From Maribellus sp. YY47 (lineage in GTDB: Bacteria > Bacteroidota > Bacteroidia > Bacteroidales > Prolixibacteraceae): DNA of 64,000 nt. Shown here one piece after another: positions 36,192 to 44,922 of the stretch (position 1 is the stretch's first letter; every line of letters starts with the position of its first letter). The stretch lies in assembly GCF_023111095.1 (NCBI RefSeq), contig NZ_JALGYW010000010.1, positions 1 to 64,000 on the forward strand, written 5' to 3'. Below the pieces are notes generated by a model, which was given only the letters and a program-made list of their open reading frames with translations, was not told the origin of the DNA and searched no databases. The position numbers and the translations under genes were made by a program.

Positions 36192-36276
36192 GGAGAGATG
36201 GCAGAGTGGTCGATTGCGGCGGTCTTGAAAACCGTTGTACCGAGAGGTACCGGGGGTTCGAATCCCTCTCTCTCCG
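36192..36276 (+). tRNA. tRNA-Ser, anticodon TGA
   Basis: An 85-nt cloverleaf with acceptor stem GGAGAGA / TCTCTCC, anticodon loop CTTGAAA (anticodon TGA, reading TCA) and the long variable arm expected for serine (ACCGAGAGGT). The T loop is TTCGAAT. The discriminator base is G, and CCA is not encoded. A strong terminator follows directly. Confidence 0.97.
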
Positions 36277-36280
36277 CAGA

Positions 36281-36310
36281 AAAATCCACCGGAATTACGG
36301 TGGATTTTTT
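36281..36310 (+). terminator. Terminator of tRNA-Ser
   Basis: AAAATCCACCG and CGGTGGATTTT form an 11-bp stem around GAATTA, ending in six Ts, five bases beyond the tRNA 3' end. Confidence 0.93.
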
Positions 36311-36432
36311 ATTTGACATAGTGTAAGTAACTTTTTACCTAAAGCAAATTTTCTGCGTAAGATCGGTGTTGAGAATCTTTCAATTTACAAAGATATTTTA
36401 GCAGGCAGTTTAGGTAATTTGGAATGAATGAT

Positions 36433-36440
36433 TATATTTG
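36433..36440 (+). promoter_or_regulatory. -7 promoter box of tRNA-Trp
   Basis: TATATTTG matches TAnnTTTG, 40 bases before the tRNA. The upstream element is poor (TTTA 20 bases away). Confidence 0.58.
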
Positions 36441-36479
36441 CAGACGCTTAACAAAAGCGATGTTCTTTAATAAAAACAC

Positions 36480-36552
36480 ACGGGTGTAGCTCAGTTGGTA
36501 GAGCACTGGTCTCCAAAACCAGGTGTCGGGAGTTCGAGTCTCTCCTCCCGTG
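36480..36552 (+). tRNA. tRNA-Trp, anticodon CCA
   Basis: A 73-nt cloverleaf with D stem GCTC/GAGC, anticodon stem CTGGT/ACCAG, loop CTCCAAA (anticodon CCA) and T loop TTCGAGT. The acceptor stem ACGGGTG / CTCCCGT has one T-T mismatch at the sixth pair. CCA is not encoded. The discriminator is G, as usual for bacterial tRNA-Trp. Confidence 0.95.
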
Positions 36553-36553
36553 C

Positions 36554-36584
36554 AAAAGCGAGGTTATATAGCCTCGCTTTTTTT
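36554..36584 (+). terminator. Terminator of tRNA-Trp
   Basis: AAAGCGAGG pairs with CCTCGCTTT around TTATATAG and runs into seven Ts directly after the tRNA. Confidence 0.93.
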
Positions 36585-36651
36585 GTTTTCGGGAGTTTAT
36601 CTTTTTTTTTATTCTAACTCTTTGATGTAATTTCATCCCAAAATAGCCAAA

Positions 36652-37374
36652 ATGCGGATTGACGTTTTTATCCCTTGTTTTATCGATCAGTTTTATCCTG
36701 ATACAGCCTGGAACTTTATAAAAGTTCTTGAAAAAGCGGGTTGCGAAGTAAAATATAATCCGGAGCAGACCTGTTGCGGACAGCCGGCATTTAACAGCGG
36801 TTATTGGGAAGAAGCCAGAACGGTAGCCGGGAAGTTTCTCAACGATTTTGATGAAGCAGAGATTGTGGTGGCACCTTCAGCTTCCTGTACCGGATTTATT
36901 CGGAATTATTATCATAAACTTTTTGCTGAAGACGAAATTCAGCTGGAGAAATCAAAGACAATTAAAAAGCGAATCTTTGAATTCTCTGACTTTATGATCA
37001 ACAGATTGCGGGTTTCTGAATTTGGAGCAGCGTTTCATCACAAAGTCACCTTCCATGATTCCTGTGCAGGTTTGCGGGAGTATGGCATAAAATCGGAACC
37101 GCGGCAATTACTGGAAAAAGTGAAAGGATTGGAGTTGCTTGAAATGGAGAACCAGGAAACCTGCTGTGGTTTTGGAGGAACATTTGCCGCCAAATTCCAT
37201 CATATTTCTTCGGCAATGACCGAGCAAAAAGTAGAGAATGCGTTAAAAACGGGCGCGGAATATATTGTATCTACCGAAGCTTCGTGTTTGATGAATATGG
37301 AAGCTTATATCCGGAAACAGAAGCTGCCCATCAAAATCATTCATTTGGTTGATGTACTGGCCACAGGCTGGTAA
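36652..37374 (+). CDS. lutA: LutA-like (Fe-S)-binding cysteine-rich protein
   Basis: 240 residues made of two CCG (cysteine-rich) domains. The first contains VFIPCFIDQFYPD and the core QTCCGQPAFNSG; the second contains FHDSCAGLREYGI and the core ETCCGFGGTFAAKF. These bind an iron-sulfur cluster or act in disulfide chemistry. The closest family is LutA/YkgE of L-lactate utilisation, which acts with LutB and LutC. Neither is visible next to it within the window, so the lactate role is only suggested. The gene seems monocistronic, lying after tRNA-Trp. Confidence 0.88.
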   Translation: MRIDVFIPCFIDQFYPDTAWNFIKVLEKAGCEVKYNPEQTCCGQPAFNSGYWEEARTVAGKFLNDFDEAEIVVAPSASCTGFIRNYYHKLFAEDEIQLEKSKTIKKRIFEFSDFMINRLRVSEFGAAFHHKVTFHDSCAGLREYGIKSEPRQLLEKVKGLELLEMENQETCCGFGGTFAAKFHHISSAMTEQKVENALKTGAEYIVSTEASCLMNMEAYIRKQKLPIKIIHLVDVLATGW

Positions 37375-37557
37375 AATCACTATTTTTTACACATAGATGC
37401 ACCTGTTTTCACGTAACGCTTTCTAATCTGCGATTGAGTTGCTAGTCGCAGTAAGCAGTCACAGTTTTCATTTTTTTGTGAAAACGAAGGATTACGAAGT
37501 GTATTACAATTTAACAATACTACAATTTCTCGGTTTAACAATAGCTTGTAGTTGCTT

Positions 37558-39387
37558 TTAAAACATCTGCATTTTGTGCAAACGTGTATAGCGGCCATCA
37601 AGTTTAATCAAATCTTCGTGCGTTCCCTGTTCCACAATCTTTCCTTCGTGCAACACACAAATCAGGTTGGCATTTTTTATGGTCGAAAGCCGGTGTGCAA
37701 TCACCAGTGAAGTTCGGTTCTTCATCAGGTTTTCCAAGGCCTCCTGAACCAGCTTTTCCGATTCTGTATCCAACGCTGAAGTTGCTTCATCAAGGATTAA
37801 AATCGGTGGATTACGCAAAATGGCGCGTGCAATCGATAAACGTTGCTTTTGTCCACCCGACAGTTTGTCGCCGCGATCGCCGATGCGGGTATCGTATCCA
37901 TTTTCAGAAGCCATGATAAAATCGTGGGCATTGGCAATTCTGGCTGCTTTTTCCACTTCTTCTTTCGTGGCGTTCTCCACTCCAAAAGCGATGTTGTTAA
38001 AAATGGTATCGTTGAATAAAATCGGTTCCTGGTTAACATTTCCGATCAGGTTACGCAGCGATTTCAGTTTCAGATCGCGAATGTCGGTGCCGTCAATTTC
38101 AAGACTACCTTCTGAAATATCCCAGAAACGCGGCAAAAGGTCGACCATGGTTGTTTTACCGCTTCCGGAAGAGCCCACCAGTGCAACTGTTTTTCCTTTT
38201 TCAATTTCCAACGAAACATTCGAAAGTACCTCCGCCTTGTCGTAAGAGAAACTTACATTTTTATAAGCGATTTTATTTTCAAACGAAACGATCTCTTTCG
38301 CGTAGGGTTTGTCTTTTATGGTTACTTCTGCTGCCAGAACATGATCGATGCGGTGCATGGAAGCCAGTCCTTTTTCAACGCTGTAAAGGGCAGTTGAAAA
38401 TGCTTTAGCAGGATTAATAATTCCGTAGAAAAAGACCAGATAAACAATGAACTCGGAAGCAGAAAGCGAAGATATTCCACCGCCAAGAATGATGTTTCCT
38501 CCGTACCATAATACGATCACAATAACAATTGTTCCTAAAAATTCACTAGCCGGATGTGCAAGATAACGTCTCCACATCAGTTTGTTCATGATCAGCCTGT
38601 AGTTGTGGTTTTCGTTGTCAAAACGCCGGGTTGCTTTTTCTTCGGCATTAAACGATTTTATGATACGTAGTCCTGAAAGGTCTTCTTCAATAATCGATAA
38701 AATTTCTCCCAGTTTGTCCTGCCCTTTGGTAGAAACACGTTTAAGGCTGCGCCCGATTCTTCCGATAATCAGCCCGGTAACCGGCAGCATAATAAAAACG
38801 AACAAGGTTAGCGACCAACTCATATAAATCATTACTCCCAAATACACTGCGATCAGAATCGGGTTTTTGATCATCATTTCCAGCGAGTTGGCAATCGAAT
38901 TCTCTACTTCCTGCACATCGCTGGTGATTCGCGCCATAATATCGCCCTTGCGCTCATCTGAGAAATAGCCCAAAGGAAGACCAATGATTTTTTGATAAAT
39001 AAGCGAACGGATGTCATAAACAATTCCATTACGGAGGGCAATTAGTACAAAACTAGCCAGATATGTAAATCCAACTTTTAGTAAAGTAGCACTTACCAAA
39101 AATACACCAATAAGAATTAGGGTATGCTGCGGACCATGTTCAGCAATGAATTGGCTGATATAATAAAAGAAATTTTGTTTGATTGAATCGAGGGATAATA
39201 CCAGTTCTGTCTTTTCGATCACCACATTTTCAGTTTGAGTTTGAAAAAGAATTTCCAATGTGGGTTGAAGCATAGCGAACGCGAAAGCCCCAAATATGGC
39301 TCCCAGAATATTGTAGATGATGTTCATAACGACTTTCCACTTGTAGGGCGGAATAAATCGTTTCATCAATTGCATGAATTCCTTCAT
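37558..39387 (-). CDS. msbA: ABC transporter, fused permease/ATPase (MsbA-like)
   Basis: 609 residues. Residues about 15-340 hold six transmembrane helices of the type I exporter fold. The C-terminal ATPase has Walker A VGSSGSGKTT, Q loop NQEPILF, signature KLSGGQKQRLSIARAIL, Walker B ILILDEATSALD and H loop IAHRLST. As a half-transporter it forms a homodimer; members export lipid A-core lipid, other lipids or drugs. The purB gene lies 57 bases upstream on the same strand, separated by a hairpin. The substrate is not readable. Confidence 0.9.
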   Translation of the reverse strand: MKEFMQLMKRFIPPYKWKVVMNIIYNILGAIFGAFAFAMLQPTLEILFQTQTENVVIEKTELVLSLDSIKQNFFYYISQFIAEHGPQHTLILIGVFLVSATLLKVGFTYLASFVLIALRNGIVYDIRSLIYQKIIGLPLGYFSDERKGDIMARITSDVQEVENSIANSLEMMIKNPILIAVYLGVMIYMSWSLTLFVFIMLPVTGLIIGRIGRSLKRVSTKGQDKLGEILSIIEEDLSGLRIIKSFNAEEKATRRFDNENHNYRLIMNKLMWRRYLAHPASEFLGTIVIVIVLWYGGNIILGGGISSLSASEFIVYLVFFYGIINPAKAFSTALYSVEKGLASMHRIDHVLAAEVTIKDKPYAKEIVSFENKIAYKNVSFSYDKAEVLSNVSLEIEKGKTVALVGSSGSGKTTMVDLLPRFWDISEGSLEIDGTDIRDLKLKSLRNLIGNVNQEPILFNDTIFNNIAFGVENATKEEVEKAARIANAHDFIMASENGYDTRIGDRGDKLSGGQKQRLSIARAILRNPPILILDEATSALDTESEKLVQEALENLMKNRTSLVIAHRLSTIKNANLICVLHEGKIVEQGTHEDLIKLDGRYTRLHKMQMF

Positions 39388-39400
39388 AGAATAATCTTAC

Positions 39401-39429
39401 ATCAGAAGCCGGACGTCCGAAGTTCTGAT
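39401..39429 (-). terminator. Hairpin between purB and the ABC transporter gene
   Basis: ATCAGAA and TTCTGAT (outer 7 bp, perfect) enclose a GC-rich inner stem around CCGG-ACGT-CCG. The T tract on the minus strand is missing, so it may be an attenuator or mRNA stabiliser rather than a full terminator. Confidence 0.45.
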
Positions 39430-39444
39430 TCTTTATGGTTTGAA

Positions 39445-40791
39445 TTAAAAAATTCCTGTATAATTCTGAGGAGTAATCGCCTTAAGTTCTTCTCTTACAG
39501 ATTCACTAACGTTCAGTGTTTCAATAAAATTATGAATAGCCTCTTTGTTGATCACTTCGTTTCTGCGTGTCAGGTCTTTCAGCGCTTCATAGGGATTGGG
39601 GAAAAACTCGCGGCGCAAAATGGTCTGAATGGCTTCAGCCACTACTGCCCAGTTGTCTTCCAAATCTTTTTGAATGGCTGTTTCGTTCAGCAGCAACTTG
39701 TTCAATCCTTTTAACGTTGATTTGATGGCAATAATGGTATGACCAAACGGAACGCCAATAAAACGTGTCACTGTTGAATCGGTCAGGTCGCGCTGCAAAC
39801 GCGAAACCGGAAGTTTTTGCGCCAGTTGTTCAAAACCGGCGTTGGCAATGCCAATGTTACCTTCCGAGTTTTCAAAATCGATCGGATTCACCTTGTGTGG
39901 CATGGTTGACGAACCCACTTCTCCCTTTTTGATTTTTTGTTTGAAGTAGTTCATCGAAACGTACGACCAGATGTCACGATCCAAATCAAGGATAATGTTG
40001 TTAATGCGCTTCAAGGCATCAAAAATTGCGCTGTGGTTATCGTAATGCGAAATTTGCGTAGTGTATTGCGAACGGTGCAATCCCAGTTTTTCCTTTAAAA
40101 AATTATTGGCGAATTCTTCCCAGTTAATATCGGGATAAGCCACATAATGTGCATTGAAATTGCCGGTGGCACCACCAAATTTTGCATCGATGGCAATCGA
40201 TTTCAGATGTACCAATTGCACCATGATCCGTTCAATGAAAACCTTGAATTCTTTTCCAACTTTGGTTGGAGAAGCCGGTTGACCGTGTGTTTTGGCCAGC
40301 ATTGGAATATCTTTCCAGTCGTTAGCCAAGGTCAGCAGTTTCTCAATCAACTGTTGCAAAAGCGGGTAATATTCTTCTTCCAGTGCATCCTGAATGGATT
40401 TCGGAAGCGCCGTGTTGTTGGCATCCTGCGAAGTCAGTGCAAAATGGATAAACTCCTTGTATTTGCCCAAATCAAGCTTATCGAATTCTTCTTTGATGAA
40501 ATACTCAACTGCCTTAACATCGTGGTTGGTAACGCTTTCAATCGACTTGATTCGCAGTGCATCTTCCAGCGAGAAGTTTTTGTGTAATTCGCGCAACTGC
40601 TCCAGTTTTTCAGCAGGAATTTCAGCCAGCTGAGGAAGTGGCAGTTCGCACAGGGCGATGAAATATTCAATTTCGGTTAATAAGCGGTATTTGATCAGGG
40701 CAAACTCACTGAAATATTTATTCAACCCTTCAACTTTATCTCTGTATCTCCCGTCAACCGGGGAAATGGCTGTTAATGCAGATAATTCCAT
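39445..40791 (-). CDS. purB: Adenylosuccinate lyase
   Basis: 448 residues, matching the E. coli-type enzyme. It acts twice in purine synthesis, releasing fumarate from SAICAR and from adenylosuccinate. The fumarase/aspartase signature GSSTMPHKVNPIDFENSEGN contains the mobile serine loop. His residues in KTHGQPASPT and the N-terminal SPVDGRYRDKV are conserved. A TAAATTTG box lies at 40814-40821, giving a short leader. It is not in a purine cluster. Confidence 0.96.
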   Translation of the reverse strand: MELSALTAISPVDGRYRDKVEGLNKYFSEFALIKYRLLTEIEYFIALCELPLPQLAEIPAEKLEQLRELHKNFSLEDALRIKSIESVTNHDVKAVEYFIKEEFDKLDLGKYKEFIHFALTSQDANNTALPKSIQDALEEEYYPLLQQLIEKLLTLANDWKDIPMLAKTHGQPASPTKVGKEFKVFIERIMVQLVHLKSIAIDAKFGGATGNFNAHYVAYPDINWEEFANNFLKEKLGLHRSQYTTQISHYDNHSAIFDALKRINNIILDLDRDIWSYVSMNYFKQKIKKGEVGSSTMPHKVNPIDFENSEGNIGIANAGFEQLAQKLPVSRLQRDLTDSTVTRFIGVPFGHTIIAIKSTLKGLNKLLLNETAIQKDLEDNWAVVAEAIQTILRREFFPNPYEALKDLTRRNEVINKEAIHNFIETLNVSESVREELKAITPQNYTGIF

Positions 40792-40813
40792 TTTATTTTG
40801 AATGATTAGGTCG

Positions 40814-40821
40814 CAAATTTA
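40814..40821 (-). promoter_or_regulatory. -7 promoter box of purB
   Basis: TAAATTTG on the minus strand matches TAnnTTTG and lies 22 bases before the purB ATG. No good -33 element at standard spacing. Confidence 0.48.
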
Positions 40822-41083
40822 ACAATTTCGGGCAAGTTCGTATGGTGATGGCCGAAGGATTTAACATTCTCTGCCACTGATAAATCCAATTCCACCATAA
40901 TTCACGGTTCATAATGAATGTTTTTTTGAAACGCATTGAGCTGTGTCGGATTTTATTAACCCGATCATTATTCCCGAATCGGCGATAATTTCTAACTTCG
41001 TAGAAAGGATATAGAATGCCTGTCTTTTGGGGTATTTTAACTGAAAGTGGGCGGATGATCTGAATCATTAACATTTCATAAAA

Positions 41084-42481
41084 ATGAAACGATACGGGCT
41101 GATATTTCTTCTTTTGCTGTCGATTGTGGTGTTTGCACAGGAAACTCCCAAAAAACTGGTGTATAAACTGAACATCAAACAGGATATTTCGCCGGGAACA
41201 CGTCGGCAGGTAGCACAGGCTTTTGATGCAGCCGATTCGCTCAAGGCCGACATCTTTTTGATTCATATGAATACTTACGGCGGAACGGTGGTTGATGCCG
41301 ATTCCATCCGAACGATGATACTGCAGAGTAAAATTCCGGTGTATGTTTTTATTGATAATAATGCGGCTTCGGCAGGAGCGCTTATTTCCATTGCCTGCGA
41401 CGGAATTTATATGCGGCCGGGGGGAAGCATTGGGGCAGCCACGGTGGTCAATCAAACCGGTGCTGCCATGCCCGACAAGTACCAAAGTTACATGCGATCG
41501 ACCATGCGATCGACAGCTGAAGCACATGGAAAAGATACAGTGATAACGGCCAACAACGATACGATTGTAAAATGGTTTCGCGATCCGAAAATTGCAGAAG
41601 CAATGGTGGATGAGCGTATTTATATAGAAGGGATTTCGGATACGGGGAAAGTGCTCACATTTACTCCGATGGAGGCGATGGAGAATGGTTATTGCGAAGG
41701 AATTGCTGAAAGCGTTGAGGAAGTGCTGCATCAGGTGGGCGTAGAAGAGTATACGCTGGTCGAGTACGAACCGTCGTGGATCGAAAAAATTATTGGTTTC
41801 CTGGTTCATCCAATGATTTCCGGTTTGTTGATCATGGCAATCATCGGAGGTATTTATTTCGAGATGCAAACCCCGGGTATCGGATTTCCGTTGGGAATTG
41901 CGGTGCTGGCTGCGGTATTGTATTTTGCTCCGCTTTACCTCGAAGGATTGGCTGCCAACTGGGAAATTGTAGTTTTTATCGTCGGGGTGATTCTGATCGC
42001 GATCGAGATTTTTGCCATTCCGGGCTTTGGTGTAACCGGTGCTTTGGGCATCTTGCTGGTGTTCGCCGGGCTGGTGCTTAGTTTGATCGACAACATTCAC
42101 TTCGATTTTGAAGGTGTGGAAATACGCAGGGTAGGAGTGGCTATTACTACTGTTGTCCTTGGAGTTTTTGGCGGATTTCTGATTTCATTGTATTTCGGTA
42201 GAAAAGTGTTTACTGCAGAAAAGGGGATGTTTAAAAATTTCGCACTGAACACGGTTCAGCATACCAACGAAGGCTATATCAGTATAGAACCTGCGATGCT
42301 CGCCTTAAAAGGGAAGTCGGGAACGGCGCAAACAGTACTTCGCCCCGGCGGTAAAGTTTTAGTTGATGCTGAAGTTTACGATGCAGTGGCCGAAACCGGT
42401 TTTATCGATCGCGGAGAAAAAGTGGTGGTTACCCGTGTGGAAGCCACACAGGTTTATGTGGAGAGAGCGGAGAACAGCTAA
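41084..42481 (+). CDS. nfeD: NfeD-family protein with N-terminal ClpP-like serine protease domain
   Basis: 465 residues. Signal peptide 1-18. Residues about 25-220 have the ClpP/SppA fold; the serine is in NNAASAGALIS and the lysine candidate in the segment after PGGSIGAAT. Four or five membrane helices follow (about 240-380), then the soluble OB-fold NfeD domain (about 400-465, GKSGTAQTVLRPGGKVLVDA). Long NfeD proteins pair with stomatin/flotillin-type proteins and act in membrane quality control; no partner gene is adjacent. A 12-bp tandem duplication at 41492-41515 duplicates an MRST unit. Confidence 0.93.
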   Translation: MKRYGLIFLLLLSIVVFAQETPKKLVYKLNIKQDISPGTRRQVAQAFDAADSLKADIFLIHMNTYGGTVVDADSIRTMILQSKIPVYVFIDNNAASAGALISIACDGIYMRPGGSIGAATVVNQTGAAMPDKYQSYMRSTMRSTAEAHGKDTVITANNDTIVKWFRDPKIAEAMVDERIYIEGISDTGKVLTFTPMEAMENGYCEGIAESVEEVLHQVGVEEYTLVEYEPSWIEKIIGFLVHPMISGLLIMAIIGGIYFEMQTPGIGFPLGIAVLAAVLYFAPLYLEGLAANWEIVVFIVGVILIAIEIFAIPGFGVTGALGILLVFAGLVLSLIDNIHFDFEGVEIRRVGVAITTVVLGVFGGFLISLYFGRKVFTAEKGMFKNFALNTVQHTNEGYISIEPAMLALKGKSGTAQTVLRPGGKVLVDAEVYDAVAETGFIDRGEKVVVTRVEATQVYVERAENS

Positions 42482-42635
42482 AGCCATTCCATTCAATATA
42501 AGCGTTGTTGGATTTGGCTGATTCATCAAAATGCTGATAGTTATTTCTATAATTATATAATACCCTTTGCTGTTTCTGTATGTAATTTTGAACCCTGTCA
42601 AACAACATGACACCTGTGTTGTTTAATTGAATGTT

Positions 42636-43955
42636 ATGATGGAGTATATTGAAAATTACATTAAGGAGTTGTGGTTTTTGGTGCAGGAAATGGCACCATG
42701 GCTGCTGTTGGGATTAATTTTTGCCGGTTTGCTGAAAGTATATTTTCCGCAAAAGCATATCGATAAATATTTAGGGAAACGGAATTTCAAGTCGGCGTTA
42801 AACGCTGCTTTATTGGGTATTCCAATGCCTTTGTGTTCGTGTGGTGTTATTCCAACCGGAATCTCCTTTTATAAAGACGGCGCTTCGAAAGGGGCTACCA
42901 ATTCGTTTTTGATTTCAACGCCTCAAACCGGGGTAGATTCAATTTTTGCAACATACTCCATGTTGGGTTGGCCGTTTGCCGTTTTAAGACCACTTGTGGC
43001 TTTTGTTACCGGTGTGGTCGGCGGGGTGCTCACCAATGTTTTTGTAAAGGAAAAACCAAAGCCCCAAGTGGCTGCATCACCCTTTGCATCCTTCAAAATA
43101 GATACACAGGCAGTTAATGGCGCCGAAACCTGCAATGATGCATCATGCGGTTGTCACGAGGAGAAAGAAGATGATAATCGTCCGTCGTTGGTGCGGGCTG
43201 CCGATTATGCTTTTGTTGAATTACTTCAGGATATTGCTAAATGGTTGTTGATCGGTTTTATGCTGGCTGCACTGATTTCAGTGTTGCTTCCCAATGATTT
43301 TTTTTCACGTTTTCAAGGCTGGGGGATATTGGAGATTTTGCTGATTCTGGCAGCTTCGGTACCCATTTATATTTGTGCTACCGGATCCATTCCGGTTGCT
43401 GCAGTATTGTTAATGAAAGGTGTTTCTCCAGGCGCTGCCCTGGTGTTCCTGATGGCCGGTCCGGCTACCAATGTTGCTACCATGACAGTTCTTGGAAAAA
43501 CAATGGGGAAACGTTCTCTGGCGGTTTATATGGCTACCATCACAGGCGGCGCTGTTTTGTTCGGATTGCTGACGAACTGGCTGTTTCCCGCAGATTTCAT
43601 TCTTAGTAAAGTAATGCACATTCATGGCGACGGAGGTGAACATTCGATGTTGCCACAGTGGTTGGAACTGGCTTCGGCTGTTCTTTTGATCGGCTCAATA
43701 ATCGGTGGTTATTTCTGGCAAAAACTCAGAAAAAAACAAGGAATGAAAGCCATGGAAGGAGTCACCATTCATGTGGAAGGAATGACCTGCTCGCATTGTG
43801 AAGCCAGTGTAAAAAGAAACCTGGAATCAATCAGGGGGATCAAATCGGTAATGGCAGATAATAGTCACAACACAGTGAAGATATTGGGCTCCGGATACAA
43901 AATGGATAAAGTAAAGGAAACAATTGAACAGCTGGGTTACAAATATATTGGTTAA
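42636..43955 (+). CDS. SO_0444-family Cu/Zn efflux permease with C-terminal HMA domain
   Basis: 439 residues from the ATG at 42636; a second ATG follows at 42639, and an upstream TTG is less likely. Residues about 15-370 form an eight-helix permease (DUF318/ArsP-like) with PMPLCSCGVIPTGISFYKDG and the repeat SVPIYICATGSIPVAAVLLM. The cytoplasmic loop carries a Cys/His-rich stretch (CNDASCGCHEEKEDD). The last ~70 residues are a heavy-metal-associated domain with GMTCSHC. It should export copper or zinc, with the HMA domain delivering or sensing the metal. No metal-responsive regulator is adjacent. Confidence 0.9.
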   Translation: MMEYIENYIKELWFLVQEMAPWLLLGLIFAGLLKVYFPQKHIDKYLGKRNFKSALNAALLGIPMPLCSCGVIPTGISFYKDGASKGATNSFLISTPQTGVDSIFATYSMLGWPFAVLRPLVAFVTGVVGGVLTNVFVKEKPKPQVAASPFASFKIDTQAVNGAETCNDASCGCHEEKEDDNRPSLVRAADYAFVELLQDIAKWLLIGFMLAALISVLLPNDFFSRFQGWGILEILLILAASVPIYICATGSIPVAAVLLMKGVSPGAALVFLMAGPATNVATMTVLGKTMGKRSLAVYMATITGGAVLFGLLTNWLFPADFILSKVMHIHGDGGEHSMLPQWLELASAVLLIGSIIGGYFWQKLRKKQGMKAMEGVTIHVEGMTCSHCEASVKRNLESIRGIKSVMADNSHNTVKILGSGYKMDKVKETIEQLGYKYIG

Positions 43956-43983
43956 TTTAGTAGGGTAATCACAACTGCTACCG

Positions 43984-44652
43984 ATGAAAATATGTTTTGT
44001 ACCTGTTTTATTTCTGCTGTTTTTGGCTTCCTGTAATCAAGGGAAGAAAGCCGAAAAGGAAGAAAAATCAATAGAATATACGCAACAAATCCCCGAAGGT
44101 GCGAGGCCGATGTTTGATGGAAAATCATTGGATGGATGGCAGGTAACCAATTTTGGAACGCAAGGCCCCGTGAAAGTTTCCGAGGGGAAAATTGTAATAA
44201 ATATGGGCGATGGTTGCAGCGGAGTGAACTGGTTAAAGGATTTTCCTGCGATAAATTATGAGCTCGGTCTCGAAGCCAGGAAAACTTCCGGTAACGATTT
44301 CTTTTGCGGATTGACTTTCCCGGTTAACGAACAGTTTTGTTCGCTGATTGTTGGCGGATGGGGCGGTCCGGTTGTCGGATTGAGTACCATCGACGGTGCT
44401 GATGCTTCGGATAATGAAACCAAAGTATTGCGAAAATTTGAACCGGGTGTTTGGTATAAAATCAACCTGCAGGTAAACGATTCAACGATTGTGGCTACTA
44501 TAGACGGGGAAACCGTTGTAGATTTTCACTACAAAGATCATAAGTTGGGAATTCGTCCTGAAGTTTCACTTTCGAGGCCGTTTGGCATTTGTACCTGGAT
44601 GACCACCGCCGAAATTCGAAATATCTGGTACAAAAGGTGGTCCCTGAAATAA
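43984..44652 (+). CDS. DUF1080 (3-keto-disaccharide hydrolase-type) lipoprotein
   Basis: 222 residues with lipoprotein signal (LFLASCNQGK, Cys about 17). The concanavalin-like DUF1080 fold opens with MFDGKSLDGWQVTNFG and closes with FGICTWMTTAEIRNIWYK. Family members are named 3-keto-disaccharide hydrolases or are uncharacterised. A short version like this with no second domain is typical of Bacteroidota. It starts 28 bases after the metal permease, so it may share its transcript, but no functional link is evident. Confidence 0.85.
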   Translation: MKICFVPVLFLLFLASCNQGKKAEKEEKSIEYTQQIPEGARPMFDGKSLDGWQVTNFGTQGPVKVSEGKIVINMGDGCSGVNWLKDFPAINYELGLEARKTSGNDFFCGLTFPVNEQFCSLIVGGWGGPVVGLSTIDGADASDNETKVLRKFEPGVWYKINLQVNDSTIVATIDGETVVDFHYKDHKLGIRPEVSLSRPFGICTWMTTAEIRNIWYKRWSLK

Positions 44653-44767
44653 CAACTTTTTATAAACTTCTTTATTTGTTATTCTCTATTTCTTATTTTC
44701 CTGCTTTTCCAAAACCTCGCTGGAATCGGTGCGGGGAGAGCTATCGATATGATTTTTCGCATCGTTG

Positions 44768-44815
44768 TCGCGGACAAAAGGTTATCAAAATGCTTTTTCA
44801 CTTCATTGTCCGCGA
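44768..44815. repeat. Inverted repeat in a convergent intergenic region
   Basis: TCGCGGACAA (44768-44777) and TTGTCCGCGA (44806-44815) are a perfect 10-bp inverted repeat with a 28-base loop. A second small hairpin (AATCTGA / TCAGATT, 44857-44881) follows. The 270-bp gap lies between convergent genes and contains no gene; neither hairpin has a clear T tract. Confidence 0.45.
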
Positions 44816-44922
44816 AAACGACCTTGAAGGTTTGTTGTCGAATTATTTTCGGCGGAAATCTGATTCTGCTTTATTCAGATTCTTAGTTGTGTAAAAGGGT
44901 AGCTGAACTAAAGAGAAACTGT

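Noticed and set aside
40793-42100. Long minus-strand open frame (435 codons) opposite nfeD
   Set aside because: It lies antisense to a well-supported NfeD gene, its translation is rich in His, Arg and Asn with no domain, and it runs past both ends of a normal gene boundary. It is a by-product of codon use in nfeD.
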